DNA from: Nematocida ironsii | Lineage: Eukaryota > Microsporidia | Assembly (NCBI GenBank): GCA_001642415.1 | Contig: LTDK01000174.1 | Location: 124,001 to 188,000 of the forward strand | DNA: 64,000 bases | Reading direction: 5' to 3' | Position numbers and translations under genes: made by a program | Shown here: positions 19,449 to 29,499 of the stretch, piece after piece | How positions within the stretch are numbered: position 1 is the first letter of the stretch | How the letters are laid out: the number at the start of each line of letters is the position of its first letter | The notes under the pieces: generated by a model | The model's database searches: none | Told to the model about the DNA's origin: nothing | What the model saw: only the letters and a program-made list of their open reading frames with translations

Positions 19449-21641
19449 TTATTCTAAAAGAGGAGAGGATTTGAGTCCCACCACCATTCTAAAGCGAAGA
19501 TTCTGCTTGTCTTCTATTCTAACAAAGAACCCTATTCTTAAGAACTGCCAGTAGACACCCACAGGGGATTTAGATATTTCCTGCGATACACGAGCTGTTG
19601 TATACTCCACTATTTCTTTATCCTGTACTATTTCTAATATGGCTGTGGGAGAATCTGTGGCAAGCCAGGGAATTACTGCATTGTGTGCATTCTCTGACTT
19701 CTCTAAGACTCGATTCTCCTCATCCACCAGAGTAAGTGGACCAAGATTCTTCAACAGAACAGTGTTCCCTTTCTGTACTCTGTAGAATGTGGATATGGGC
19801 TCGCCCTTTCTAAAGTCTTTTTGATCTATTAGAATCGGTCCAGTAGGAGTAATAACTTCCAGTGGGCTCAGTATAGCAACTGACTTAGAGGAGAGTGAAA
19901 GGTCTTCTCTAATGATGTTCTCAAGATTATGCATGGGAATTTCACTTGTTACTGTGGTTATTCCCAGTGACTCTACAAAGCGGCGAATGCTGTAAGCTGG
20001 CACTCCCTTACTGCGAAGTCCTTCGAGTGTGCTAAGTCTCGGGTCATCCCATCCTGTGAACTTTTTCTCATTTATTGCTTTTGTTATGTATCTCTTGCTA
20101 AGAAGAGCGCCTGTTATGTTCAGTCTGGAGTACTCCCACTGTACAGGTCGGTATAAATCCAGTGCATCACACAGCCAGTTGTAGCTCTCTCGAGAATTGA
20201 TAAACTCTGTTGTACAGAAAGAGTGTGTTATATCTTCGAATGAATCAGTTAAACAATGCGTAAAGTCGTATGACGGATAAATAATCCACTTATCACCTGC
20301 TCTTACATGTGGATGCTTTACTACTCTATACGCAATTAAGTCCCATAACTGCGGGTTGTCACTCTCCATGTCCATTTTCATTCTTAGAACTGCTTCTCCT
20401 TCGTTGTAATGTCCATCCTTCATTTTTTGGAAGTGCTCTAGATTTTCCTCAACAGACCTGTCCCTCCATGGACTGATGATTTTTTCTTTTTCTGCTGCAC
20501 TTTCTTCTATTTTGGTGGCCATAGTCTCTTTTCTTTTCTCAGCCACTTCCTCTCGGCTCAAATGACATACATACGCCTTCCCTCTTTTAATTAAATCCAA
20601 CGCACACTCGTACAGCCTGTCAAAGTAGTCTGATGCATGTGTGATTGCGTCTGGCTTATATCCCATCCACCCAACCATCTCTTTTATTTTCTCGTAATAC
20701 TTGGTCTTCTCTGCCTTTGGGTTAGTATCATCATACCGCAGGGATATCCACCCATTGTAAAATTCCTTATACCCGAAATTTATACTCATTGCCTTTGCAT
20801 GCCCAATATGTAAATGACCATTTGGCTCTGGTGGGAAACGAACTCGAACCTGGCCCTTTGTTCTTTTAATGTGCTCTCTAAGAATATCATTGTTTTTCTG
20901 GTAGTTAGTAAATGGAGTGTGCATTGTTTGCATCTCTCCTTCAAGGTATCTAGTCCATTTTCGGTCTTTACTACTGTGCAGATCCTTTGGAATTGTCAAC
21001 TGTTGATATTTTTTATTTATTAGTCGAGTGGGCGGCTGCACCTGGGTGGCCATTTCAAGCAATTCCTCAATCGCCTTCTCTGTCAATCCCTCGCCACTGG
21101 GCTCTATCTTCTTCTTGCTAAGGTCTTCTTTGCTTTTAATCTCTAGTTTACTCATCAGCTCAAGAATTGTTTTTGGTGCAACAAACTGCAGCCTTGGATG
21201 GTGCTTTAACTCTCTCAGCACCTTGGCCTTTGCCTCCCCCATATTCTCCTCAATCACTGCAGATGCAACCTCTTCCATCTCCACTAAGCTTGGCACGTTT
21301 TTCTTCATGCGGTCTATAATCTCTTGGTTACTCATCTTTTCTGTACCATTTTTAATAATACTATCTGCATTTTTTATATCAACATCTGTTTTTATTTCTG
21401 ATATTTTAATCAGTTCTACATATTTGCTCGCTGCTTCTGCTGTTGGTGCTAGCTCAATAACCTTATATAATAGCTTTTTCTTTTCCGTTTCCAGCTCTCC
21501 TGGCTTTTCTACCTGCATTTCAATCTTTTCTATCACATTTCTGACTCTTTTGTTCTCCAACAGTTCCTGTGCCTTTGTCTCTTTTATTCCCAGCTGTGTT
21601 AAATAGTCTAGCGCCTTTTTTCTTTCTTCCTGTAAGCTCAT
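19449..21641 (-). CDS. GLN4: Glutaminyl-tRNA synthetase
   Basis: 730 residues, class I enzyme that charges tRNA-Gln. The N-terminal ~210 residues are the helical domain typical of eukaryotic GlnRS. The catalytic core begins 'VRVRFPPEPNGHLHIGHAKA' with the HIGH-type motif (~residues 272-283), then 'RYDDTNPKAE'. The KMSKS position reads 'LLSKRYI', as usual for GlnRS. The beta-barrel anticodon-binding region follows, ending soon after 'SPVGVYWQFLRIGFFV', so the C-terminus is compact. It is divergent from the HECT gene, 27 bp apart. Confidence 0.95.
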   Translation of the reverse strand: MSLQEERKKALDYLTQLGIKETKAQELLENKRVRNVIEKIEMQVEKPGELETEKKKLLYKVIELAPTAEAASKYVELIKISEIKTDVDIKNADSIIKNGTEKMSNQEIIDRMKKNVPSLVEMEEVASAVIEENMGEAKAKVLRELKHHPRLQFVAPKTILELMSKLEIKSKEDLSKKKIEPSGEGLTEKAIEELLEMATQVQPPTRLINKKYQQLTIPKDLHSSKDRKWTRYLEGEMQTMHTPFTNYQKNNDILREHIKRTKGQVRVRFPPEPNGHLHIGHAKAMSINFGYKEFYNGWISLRYDDTNPKAEKTKYYEKIKEMVGWMGYKPDAITHASDYFDRLYECALDLIKRGKAYVCHLSREEVAEKRKETMATKIEESAAEKEKIISPWRDRSVEENLEHFQKMKDGHYNEGEAVLRMKMDMESDNPQLWDLIAYRVVKHPHVRAGDKWIIYPSYDFTHCLTDSFEDITHSFCTTEFINSRESYNWLCDALDLYRPVQWEYSRLNITGALLSKRYITKAINEKKFTGWDDPRLSTLEGLRSKGVPAYSIRRFVESLGITTVTSEIPMHNLENIIREDLSLSSKSVAILSPLEVITPTGPILIDQKDFRKGEPISTFYRVQKGNTVLLKNLGPLTLVDEENRVLEKSENAHNAVIPWLATDSPTAILEIVQDKEIVEYTTARVSQEISKSPVGVYWQFLRIGFFVRIEDKQNLRFRMVVGLKSSPLLE

Positions 21642-21668
21642 TACAAAAATAAAATTTCAAATTTATTT
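21642..21668. promoter_or_regulatory. 27-bp bidirectional start region GLN4/HECT
   Basis: The spacer contains AAATTT twice (AAAATTTCAAATTTATTT before the HECT ATG). It reads as an AAATTT-like signal in both directions and so can serve both genes. Confidence 0.6.
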
Positions 21669-23324
21669 ATGCTTATTGAAGTCGATAAAGTCAAAATCCA
21701 GAGAAGAGGACATCTCCCTGGGTGGTTTAGCACACTTCCAACACTATCCATAAGTATTAAATCCAATGAGCTGTCCTCTCCGGTAATTACAGTAAAAAAC
21801 AGAAAAGAGTGTAGGGTTGGGCTAGCATTTAAAGCAAACACACCAAAGGATGAAATATATCTGGTTCTGAAGTTAGATAAAGAAACAATGTCTCTCCCCC
21901 TAGGGATTGATTCTATAACTACAATGGTTTCTTTTAAAAATTACAAAGTATCTATTTCATGCAGAGCAATGGGCACTGACTACTTTTCCATGTATGAAAT
22001 GGATGGGCTGCGGCTTATAGCGCCAAACCCACACACTCCTATACCAAATATTAAAAAGTTCTCAACCTATCACAGTACAAAGAACAATTTGATTAAGAGA
22101 GTTCTATATAATGATTCGCCATACAAAGTTAATCCCAAAACATTTGAAACAACTGGGTATTCCCCAATTCTGCAGAACAATGTTATTTCAGAGGCACACA
22201 GATACACACTCTCTCTATTAGAAGATGGAATTACCACGCGATCTAAAGAAGATGAAGAATTTTTGAGAAATCTTCGTAGGCTCAGAAGCTCTCCAAAGAT
22301 GTTTATTTCAATATTTTTCCATGTTTCATTAGAAGTGTCACGTGAATCAATTTTATATTCCTTTTACAAGCTGTATGCCAATCCGTACTACAAAAAAGAT
22401 TTGTACAAAAGAATAACTGTTAAGTTTGTTGGTGAAATGGGAGAGGATCACGGTGCTCTGCGAAAAGAATTCTTTGAGCTTGCAGGAAATGAGCTTGTAC
22501 AGGACCGACGCTTTGTTTTATCTGGTGGGCTGTTTGATCTTGCCACAGCAGAGGAAATGGCAGAGAAAATAGAGCCTGGAAAGGAAGTCCTTAGTATATC
22601 CGATACTGAATTTTATACCTTTGTAGGATTTTTTATTGGGCATGTGATCTTCCAGCAGGTTCAGATTAGTGTGCGCTTTTCAAGGACTTTATATATGGCA
22701 TTGCTTAAAAAGAAAGGAACCTACAATGATATAGCCAATGAAACACTTAAAACTAGCTTAGACTGGATAAAAAACAACTCAGTTGATCAGATGGAATTTG
22801 TATTAAAATCTGGGAAGAAAGTAACAGACGCAAACAAGGAGGAGTTCATTGAAGAGTTTATATATGAAGAAACCTACGGGAAAAGGGTGGGGTATCCTGC
22901 TATGGCCCATGGATTTTCTAAGGCAGTTTCTGATGACATATACAATTTCCAGCCACACCAGCTAGAGCGCCTCTTGTCCGGTGTTGACCATATTTCTATC
23001 AAACACCTAAAAACACTTGCAATATACCGAGAGTGTACATTCCAGACAGAGGAAGTAATGAATTTCTGGCATATTCTAGAAAATTCTAATGAAGAGTTCA
23101 GGAGAAATGTGCTTCGGTTTATAACTGGGTCTTCCTCTCTTCAGAGTATCCCAGGTTCTCATTCCGAGTGTATAGTAATCACACATATGAATATACAGGG
23201 GTTCCTTCCCACTGCAAATACTTGCTTTAGAAGAATTGTTCTTTATAAGTACAAATCTTACAGCGAGTTAAAAAATAAGCTAGAACGAGCCGTCAAAGAA
23301 AATGGTGGATTTCATTTTATATAA
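21669..23324 (+). CDS. HECT-type E3 ubiquitin-protein ligase
   Basis: 551 residues. Residues ~215-551 form a HECT domain: 'VKFVGEMGEDHGALRKEFF', 'LSISDTEFYTFVGFFIGHVI', and the catalytic loop 'LPTANTCFRR' with the ubiquitin-accepting Cys519, 33 residues from the end as is usual. The N-terminal ~200 residues have a beta-rich pattern but no WW repeats or other named domain, so this is a short ligase. Its nearest relatives by wording are Rsp5/NEDD4-like or other small HECTs. It transfers ubiquitin from an E2 to unknown substrates. Confidence 0.9.
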   Translation: MLIEVDKVKIQRRGHLPGWFSTLPTLSISIKSNELSSPVITVKNRKECRVGLAFKANTPKDEIYLVLKLDKETMSLPLGIDSITTMVSFKNYKVSISCRAMGTDYFSMYEMDGLRLIAPNPHTPIPNIKKFSTYHSTKNNLIKRVLYNDSPYKVNPKTFETTGYSPILQNNVISEAHRYTLSLLEDGITTRSKEDEEFLRNLRRLRSSPKMFISIFFHVSLEVSRESILYSFYKLYANPYYKKDLYKRITVKFVGEMGEDHGALRKEFFELAGNELVQDRRFVLSGGLFDLATAEEMAEKIEPGKEVLSISDTEFYTFVGFFIGHVIFQQVQISVRFSRTLYMALLKKKGTYNDIANETLKTSLDWIKNNSVDQMEFVLKSGKKVTDANKEEFIEEFIYEETYGKRVGYPAMAHGFSKAVSDDIYNFQPHQLERLLSGVDHISIKHLKTLAIYRECTFQTEEVMNFWHILENSNEEFRRNVLRFITGSSSLQSIPGSHSECIVITHMNIQGFLPTANTCFRRIVLYKYKSYSELKNKLERAVKENGGFHFI

Positions 23325-23894
23325 AGTGGGTTTTATATTGTACTTCTCGTAGTTTACTTATAGTTTTAATTTTCTATGATCTTTATTGCTTTTCTATTTA
23401 TAGTACACTTGCTGCTTTATTAAATCTGTGAATGTTCATAGCACACAATACTTGAGTAAAACATACATGTCCATAACAGTATGCATAGAGAAGATAAAGA
23501 GAAAAGGCGAATCAAAAGATGAAAAAAGAATGAATATTAAAATGTAAATAGGCTGTGCTGTTAGTCATATGCTAATATCCCTGTGCAAATTGAATTACTT
23601 TTTATAAAATATGAAATAGCTTAAGTATTATTCATTATTTGACTATATTAAAATGTAAAATAGCAATTTTTACTCTAATTTATATTACTTATACTAGAGA
23701 GCTCTTTAATATAAAAGCAGTCTTGTTATAATAGAAGAAAATGTATAAACTCACATTAAAATAATTAACTTAAAGTATACTTATGTGCTCTTCCTTATTC
23801 TTTTATCTGCCACTGCCTGATTTACATACAAAATAATGTGTGTGTTTTCAACAAAAATTACAATGGCCTTATTTACTTGCTTGTTTATGTTTAT
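23325..23894. other. Intergenic region
   Basis: 570 bp between two same-strand genes; AT-rich. Nothing was recognised beyond homopolymer-rich sequence. Confidence 0.4.
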
Positions 23895-24971
23895 ATGGAT
23901 ATTGTAAAAAGGGAAGAGGCCATTCCGATGAATATGCGATATTTGATTCTGCTGGCATCTTTTCTAACTCTTCCGGTATTTGTTGCAGAGCAAAGGCTGC
24001 TTAAAGAAAAGTACATCCTTTGCTCTTTTGCTGGATATATGATTGGGCCGTATCTTGCTCTGGTGCCTATAAGTTACAAGATTCGCTTTATGATAGGCAG
24101 CGCATGTTCAATGGTTCCGTACTTTTTTTCGTTTATTCCCACAATCCAGGCATTTCTTCTCGGCCTAATTGTTTCATACTATCGCCTGGTTGTTGATCTT
24201 TTTTGTCTGTCCCTGTGTGTAAAAACTAAGAAGAAACGAGTTGTTATTTTATCAAATGTTATTGCAGGGTGGATGTCCTTTCTTGCTTTCTTCTCTTTTA
24301 GATTCTGGCCGCTTGCCGCCTCTACGCTGTGCACGCCTTTTGTTACAATTGTGTGCGCTTGCTTTGGCACATTTATTTCCTACAGGTTTATTATAGAAAC
24401 ACCCGAGGAAATATTTAAACGATACACAGAAGCAGAACAAAAAAGTGATGCATATGAAGACTTATATAGATGCATAGTTCACATTAATGGGGCGGAAGAG
24501 CTAAACATTGACGAGTTTAGAGAGGACTACAGATCATTCCTAAATGAGAAGACGCAGATAGAAACCAATGGCACACTTAGAGAAAGAGTTACAGCAATTG
24601 CTCTGTCTATTAATGTTTCATTTATTTACATTGCCTTTCAAAGAGCAGCGGGTATTGAAAATAAGTTTGGATTATATAGACTGTTTTTAGGGTGCATGCA
24701 GCTAATCACCTGGAGTTTAAAATATACATATGAATCAGGAAGTATTTATGTTAGTTTAATTCCCCCGTTTTCACTGTTTTTTGTATGCATCAGTACAAAT
24801 AACAATGAAGATATGCTTCTTGCCTTTATTATGTTATTTGGAACAGGATTTGTGCGCACTATTCCTCCCTCTCACACACTTACATACGTTGAAATGGCGC
24901 TTTCTCGCAGCACGCAGTATATATTTGTGACCATTGTTTTTTTGGTGCTTGTTTTTTTCTTCTTAAACTAA
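23895..24971 (+). CDS. Multi-pass membrane protein, unknown
   Basis: 358 residues from the ATG at 23895 (an upstream in-frame GTG is ignored). About ten or eleven hydrophobic segments are split by a hydrophilic loop (~residues 165-235). The split resembles the two-bundle layout of major facilitator transporters, but no MFS signature motif is visible. The C-terminus ends in an extremely hydrophobic helix ('IVFLVLVFFFLN'). It may be a host-metabolite or ion transporter (inference); the adjacent gene is also a membrane protein. Confidence 0.75.
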   Translation: MDIVKREEAIPMNMRYLILLASFLTLPVFVAEQRLLKEKYILCSFAGYMIGPYLALVPISYKIRFMIGSACSMVPYFFSFIPTIQAFLLGLIVSYYRLVVDLFCLSLCVKTKKKRVVILSNVIAGWMSFLAFFSFRFWPLAASTLCTPFVTIVCACFGTFISYRFIIETPEEIFKRYTEAEQKSDAYEDLYRCIVHINGAEELNIDEFREDYRSFLNEKTQIETNGTLRERVTAIALSINVSFIYIAFQRAAGIENKFGLYRLFLGCMQLITWSLKYTYESGSIYVSLIPPFSLFFVCISTNNNEDMLLAFIMLFGTGFVRTIPPSHTLTYVEMALSRSTQYIFVTIVFLVLVFFFLN

Positions 24972-25278
24972 TAATGCTACACTCTTCTCTAATAAATTTT
25001 TGGGTGTTTTATAGAAATTCTATTGTTTTCTGTTTGTGTGTAGATAAATTAACTGTAACAATAATGCTTTTATATTATTTGAAGATATTTGATAGTCTTT
25101 GTGTGTTTTATTTAAATATGTGCTTGGCTGTGGTTGTAAAAAAATTATAAAGCTTCAACTTTTCTGAATTTATTTCTATTATGTACAGATTTATTTTTAT
25201 AGAAAAATAGTAATTTATAAAATTAGTTTATTATTGTTATTATATATAAATACACAAAAATATACACACAACAAACAG
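24972..25278. other. Intergenic region upstream of CHS7
   Basis: 307 bp, AT-rich. The last 60 bp before the ATG are A/T/C-rich (ACACAAAAATATACACACAAC). No gene was recognised. Confidence 0.4.
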
Positions 25279-26118
25279 ATGGGCTCAATTGTAGACATGA
25301 CTCACATATGTAGTCAGGTATCTCTTCCAGCATGTACAATTTTATTCCGTAACACAGTGCACGCCAAATACCCAACACGGGCAGTCTCTATGCTAGGAAT
25401 AAACATATACTCTGTATATACAATAGCAGCAATAACACTTAACATTATACTAACTGTGGTTTTACTCAAAAGAACAAAAGTAAAGTACTCATTTCCTGCA
25501 AGAAAAGAAATGCTTATATTTTTAAAAGTATATCTTGGATCTCTAATATTTGACTTAGTTCTTGCATCTGGGCTGATAAAGTCTTCCTGGTATATAATAT
25601 ATTCAGCAATAGTAAGTTTTCAGGCAGCATGTACTATGACTTGTTTTGTTTCTGCTATGTGCACAGGCCTGGTTTGGATGCTTCCAAACAGAGTGGCTAG
25701 TTCCTGCTCTAAAATTGCAGCCTTTTTCGCCATGTGCTCTCTTACATTTGGCTTTTTTGGATCGCTTTTATCTATAACTTCTAGGCTTGGAGCAGGTTTA
25801 TTTGCTCTATTGTATCTGATTCCTTTCTTTTTCTCGGCGCTATTCATGTTTACACAGCTGGCAAAGCTGAAGATTCTGAATGCCGAAGTATGGAGCTATG
25901 CATCCCTGCTTTTAATAATTGGCTTGATGGCTGCCATTGCAATTACCCCAATGATACTAGGAAAGTTTGTTGTTCTTGTATCGGATCGGTATTTAGATGG
26001 AATTTTCCTAATGCATGTAACTGCCATGTGTGTAGTTATAAAGGTATACGACCTATGGGCACTGGATGATGAGCAGGAAATTGAGTGTGTTAATACAGTG
26101 AAACTAATGAATAAATAA
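25279..26118 (+). CDS. CHS7: Chitin synthase export chaperone
   Basis: 279 residues from ATG 25279. It follows fungal Chs7 from end to end: an N-terminal 'ICSQVSLPAC' cysteine pair, seven hydrophobic segments, 'RKEMLIFLKVYLGSLIFDL' in the second, and the C-terminal 'SDRYLDGIFLMHVTAMCVV' followed by 'KVYDLWALDDEQE'. In fungi it is an ER membrane protein needed for folding and ER exit of chitin synthase. In a microsporidian it would serve the chitinous endospore wall. It lies 8 bp before the next gene. Confidence 0.88.
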   Translation: MGSIVDMTHICSQVSLPACTILFRNTVHAKYPTRAVSMLGINIYSVYTIAAITLNIILTVVLLKRTKVKYSFPARKEMLIFLKVYLGSLIFDLVLASGLIKSSWYIIYSAIVSFQAACTMTCFVSAMCTGLVWMLPNRVASSCSKIAAFFAMCSLTFGFFGSLLSITSRLGAGLFALLYLIPFFFSALFMFTQLAKLKILNAEVWSYASLLLIIGLMAAIAITPMILGKFVVLVSDRYLDGIFLMHVTAMCVVIKVYDLWALDDEQEIECVNTVKLMNK

Positions 26119-26126
26119 ATTTTTGT

Positions 26127-28694
26127 ATGGAGAAGAAGAGTAACCGCACAAATTCGCGCGCATTTACAGCACTTGTTCGGTTTTCAGAGGCAATAGGAAT
26201 AGTGCACAACAATTATGATTATGAATTTATTTCTAGCTTGAGCTTTACACCACAGGAGAAAGCTTGTATAATTTCTGTAATGAAAGAACTAGAGAAGGGA
26301 GGGACAGCATACTCAACAGTACATAATTTTATAATATATTTTGATAAAAAGAGAGTTCGGGAGTTGAAAAACTTGACGAAAAACCACCCAGAAGATGTTC
26401 TTGTAATAATTAAGGCATTTTTAGAGAAGCCAAGTCAAAATTGGGCATTTCTTCTCAGTAAGGCATTTAACTGGGCTGCATGCAGTATAAAAGAGGCACA
26501 ACCGCATATAACTTTAATTATAGAAGTAGGCCAGCTGCTTGAGCACCGGTTAGGAATAGAAATACGTGAATCTATAGAAAAATCTACTATTTCAAGGTTT
26601 TCACGTACGATCATTATAGGCGCAATCAAATCGCTTGTAGATGACACAAAATATACAAAATATCTGTCAGATCTTCTTTCTTCTGTTTATACATCTATTG
26701 AAGGAAAAGAATATTTTTCTTCTTTAGTCCATACAAACTCTGAACCACATATTCTTCTTTATATCCACACGGTTCATGCTCTTTTTAAAAAGAGTATATT
26801 TCATAGGCTGAATTCATTAAGCGCACTGTCTATTAATGCAATCAAAAAGATCATTACGCAACAGTCTAACAGGATATTGGTGAAAAAGACACAAAAATCG
26901 CCGAATGCGGTAGACAAGAACGAACTACCCACAGAAGCTTCTAATAGAACCAAATCTCCCAGAGTACTAAAAAGTTTCTTGCATTTCTTAGAAGTCGCAT
27001 TTAAGTCTAACTGGCTTTCACCAATTCACATAAAGGTAGTCAGCAAACTCTTATATAATTTATTTATAAAAAACAACAACACGCGTGCACTTGGGGCTTT
27101 ATCATATACATTAGAGTTTTTAGAAGAAGAGAAGTCTATAACTCTTATAAATATGGCCATGGTACATATTTCTTCTCTTTTAGAAAAGAATGGCAAAGAT
27201 TCTTTAAAGAATAGAGAATATCTCATCATTTTACATAATATTTCTACAGAAAATAACATACAGATGATAGGAATGTCTGGTATATATAAAATACTAGAAA
27301 TGCAAAACACACCAAGACATATAACTATATCTGTAATAAGTAGGGCAGTGAAGAACCCACATATTTTACCCAGTTTATTCGAGGAGATTATAAATATGTC
27401 TGTCCATGCATCTGTGATTATTCAGGCACTTCATCAGGCAAAAGTACAGATCCCATCTGGCATGCTGCAACAATATACGCTAATTCTTCAAAACAAGAAT
27501 GCATATAAATGGATTCGAGCAGAGGAGTATTCAAATTGCATAATAGACATACTACCAAATGATAAAAAAGAATTAATTTCGTATACACTGTTTAAATGGG
27601 CTGTTGCAGAGATTACTAATCAAGAAGGACATAACTATCTTTGCAGCCTGATTGCTAGCTGTTCGCAGTATGTAGCTGATTACTCTGCACTAAAGGAGGC
27701 TTTCTGTTCTCTTTATACACAACTTGAGCAGTCAGTAAGCTGCCCTATGATTTTCACTGCATGTAAGGCCATTCTACATAAAGCCCTATGCATAGGCCAA
27801 GATTTTATAAACAGTTCAATTTTTGCCAAAGCCGTGTATAGACTTCCAAATTGGATAAACGAAGCACATTCTTCTGCTTTGCCTAATATATATAGGCTAG
27901 CACTGACAATGCACGGATATTCTCGTGGGTGGAAGGCATGGGACACAGTTCTGTTTTCTATGCTAAAGAGGCTGTCTGCATATGCATATAACAAACGTAC
28001 AGAAGAATTCCTTCTTATAAAAACTCTCTGTCATTACAGAAATATTGAAAGATCAATTAAAATAATAGACAGATATGTAGATAACCCAAAAATGGCAAAA
28101 TATAATGCCATAGCTATCCATGCTTTTAGTGCAGGTGGCTATACAAAAGATGTTTTTGTATATCTTAATAGTAAGTATCACCATACACAAAACCTAGAAA
28201 ATAGAGCAGCAATACTTAAGTTACTTATTCTAATACTAAAGGCATCTACTAAGGCCAAGCACTCTTATAGTGGATATCTTCCATTCTTTACTGCGCTTAT
28301 TGAAGACAGTTTAAAGTCCTCTAATATTTGGGTTATAAAAGGCGCATTATCCATGTCTAACTATCTCATTCAAAACTGCTATGGTTCTACTGATGGTTAT
28401 AAGTTATGTGTCCACATTCTTAATAGAATATTTCCGCTTGTTCTTAATAAATCAATTGAGAAAGAGATTCTTGCAGTAATTACTGCCGCTACAAGAACTC
28501 TGACAATTGAATTCACCTCATCATATTTAAACCAAGGCCTTTCTCACCCAGATAAAAGAGTAAGAACAACATATAGAAAAATATACACACATATAAATCA
28601 AACAATCATGCCTGAGCATTCGCCAGGTGCTCCAAATCCTCTTGAGGTAACATCATTCCTATACGAACAACCGATATTAAAAAAGAAGCAATAA
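26127..28694 (+). CDS. SF3B1/Hsh155-like HEAT-repeat protein
   Basis: 855 residues, helical repeats throughout. The last ~190 residues parallel the C-terminal HEAT repeats of SF3B1: 'LPFFTALIEDSL' against the 'tPLLEDALMD' repeat, then 'YG....LCVHILNRIFPLV' against 'YG....L.HLLNYVWPNV', and 'YLNQGLSHPDKRVRTTYRKI' against '[20 protein letters not shown]', with the same spacing. SF3B1 is the scaffold of the SF3b part of U2 snRNP that grips the branch-point duplex. Yeast Hsh155 is 971 residues, so the length fits; the N-terminal U2AF-binding ULM region is absent. The first ~600 residues are too divergent to align by eye. It directly follows CHS7. Confidence 0.75.
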   Translation: MEKKSNRTNSRAFTALVRFSEAIGIVHNNYDYEFISSLSFTPQEKACIISVMKELEKGGTAYSTVHNFIIYFDKKRVRELKNLTKNHPEDVLVIIKAFLEKPSQNWAFLLSKAFNWAACSIKEAQPHITLIIEVGQLLEHRLGIEIRESIEKSTISRFSRTIIIGAIKSLVDDTKYTKYLSDLLSSVYTSIEGKEYFSSLVHTNSEPHILLYIHTVHALFKKSIFHRLNSLSALSINAIKKIITQQSNRILVKKTQKSPNAVDKNELPTEASNRTKSPRVLKSFLHFLEVAFKSNWLSPIHIKVVSKLLYNLFIKNNNTRALGALSYTLEFLEEEKSITLINMAMVHISSLLEKNGKDSLKNREYLIILHNISTENNIQMIGMSGIYKILEMQNTPRHITISVISRAVKNPHILPSLFEEIINMSVHASVIIQALHQAKVQIPSGMLQQYTLILQNKNAYKWIRAEEYSNCIIDILPNDKKELISYTLFKWAVAEITNQEGHNYLCSLIASCSQYVADYSALKEAFCSLYTQLEQSVSCPMIFTACKAILHKALCIGQDFINSSIFAKAVYRLPNWINEAHSSALPNIYRLALTMHGYSRGWKAWDTVLFSMLKRLSAYAYNKRTEEFLLIKTLCHYRNIERSIKIIDRYVDNPKMAKYNAIAIHAFSAGGYTKDVFVYLNSKYHHTQNLENRAAILKLLILILKASTKAKHSYSGYLPFFTALIEDSLKSSNIWVIKGALSMSNYLIQNCYGSTDGYKLCVHILNRIFPLVLNKSIEKEILAVITAATRTLTIEFTSSYLNQGLSHPDKRVRTTYRKIYTHINQTIMPEHSPGAPNPLEVTSFLYEQPILKKKQ

Positions 28695-29499
28695 TATTCA
28701 AAAAAATAAATCTATTACAGGCATTTTCTATCAAAAGATTAATTCTCGTTTTAAATTTAAGGTATTTCTAGATCTATAAGATAATATACTAATTTGTATC
28801 AATTCCATCATAAGCGATCAGTATTATGGTATAAATACAATGGATTATACAATTGCATAAAATTTATATAATCGTATATTAAAAGCATTGAAAAAACATA
28901 GCACACCCTAATTCAATATGCAATATTATTATGCTTATTTTTCTATGGCTGTTTTTTCCTGTAAGGCTTAGACATACGAGAACTTGTTCTTTATTGAAAT
29001 ACAAAACTCTTAAATAGTTTTAATTCCGATCATTCATGATAGCAACACGCCTATTACTATCACGAATAATGGATACCCATATATTAATATCACATACTAA
29101 TCATTGCTATTCTGGATCTCACTATCTAAAACCAACATCTATTATATTTTCTATCTTTAAATGCTCTCTTTTTTGTTCTATACTGTTTTCTATTCTATTT
29201 GTCGTGGCCAAGCGGCAGCGGCTGATTAGAAGTCCATACGTATTCGAATAGGCTTCGGCATAACAATGAAGTCTTGTTAATATGTGTTAAATCAGTGTGT
29301 CTTTTATTATTGTAGTCTACTCTCATGTTACCTAAATATAACCGCAGTGGTATAAAATTTAAAATAAGTTAAAATTATGGAGAAATGTAAATTATAACAC
29401 TATTCTTTTTTCTTTTTATTTCCAGCCGTAAGTACGTTTTTTAAATAAACTATACTTATATTTATGGTTTAAATTCAATAATTGCAATTTTATTTTAGT
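28695..29499. other. Intergenic region upstream of MTQ2
   Basis: 805 bp. A 71-codon reading frame at 29036-29251 looks non-coding. A tRNA-Ser-like stretch at ~29210-29262 has an A-box-like TGGCCAAGCGG and an AGA-anticodon-like loop but lacks pairing acceptor and T stems (rejected). The rest is AT-rich. Confidence 0.4.

Noticed and set aside
29036..29251. 71-codon reading frame in the gap before MTQ2
   Set aside because: No family resemblance and atypical composition; the gap looks non-coding.
29205..29265. tRNA-Ser-like stretch (TGGCCAAGCGG A-box-like, TTAGAAG loop-like, TTCGAAT B-box-like)
   Set aside because: The anticodon stem, acceptor stem and T stem cannot be paired, and no matching 3' acceptor sequence follows. 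Probably chance or a dead remnant.
29482..29499. Extended MTQ2 N-terminus from a TTG at 29482
   Set aside because: ATG 29500 starts directly before the conserved 'YPPSEDS' and is sufficient; the upstream codons are not conserved.
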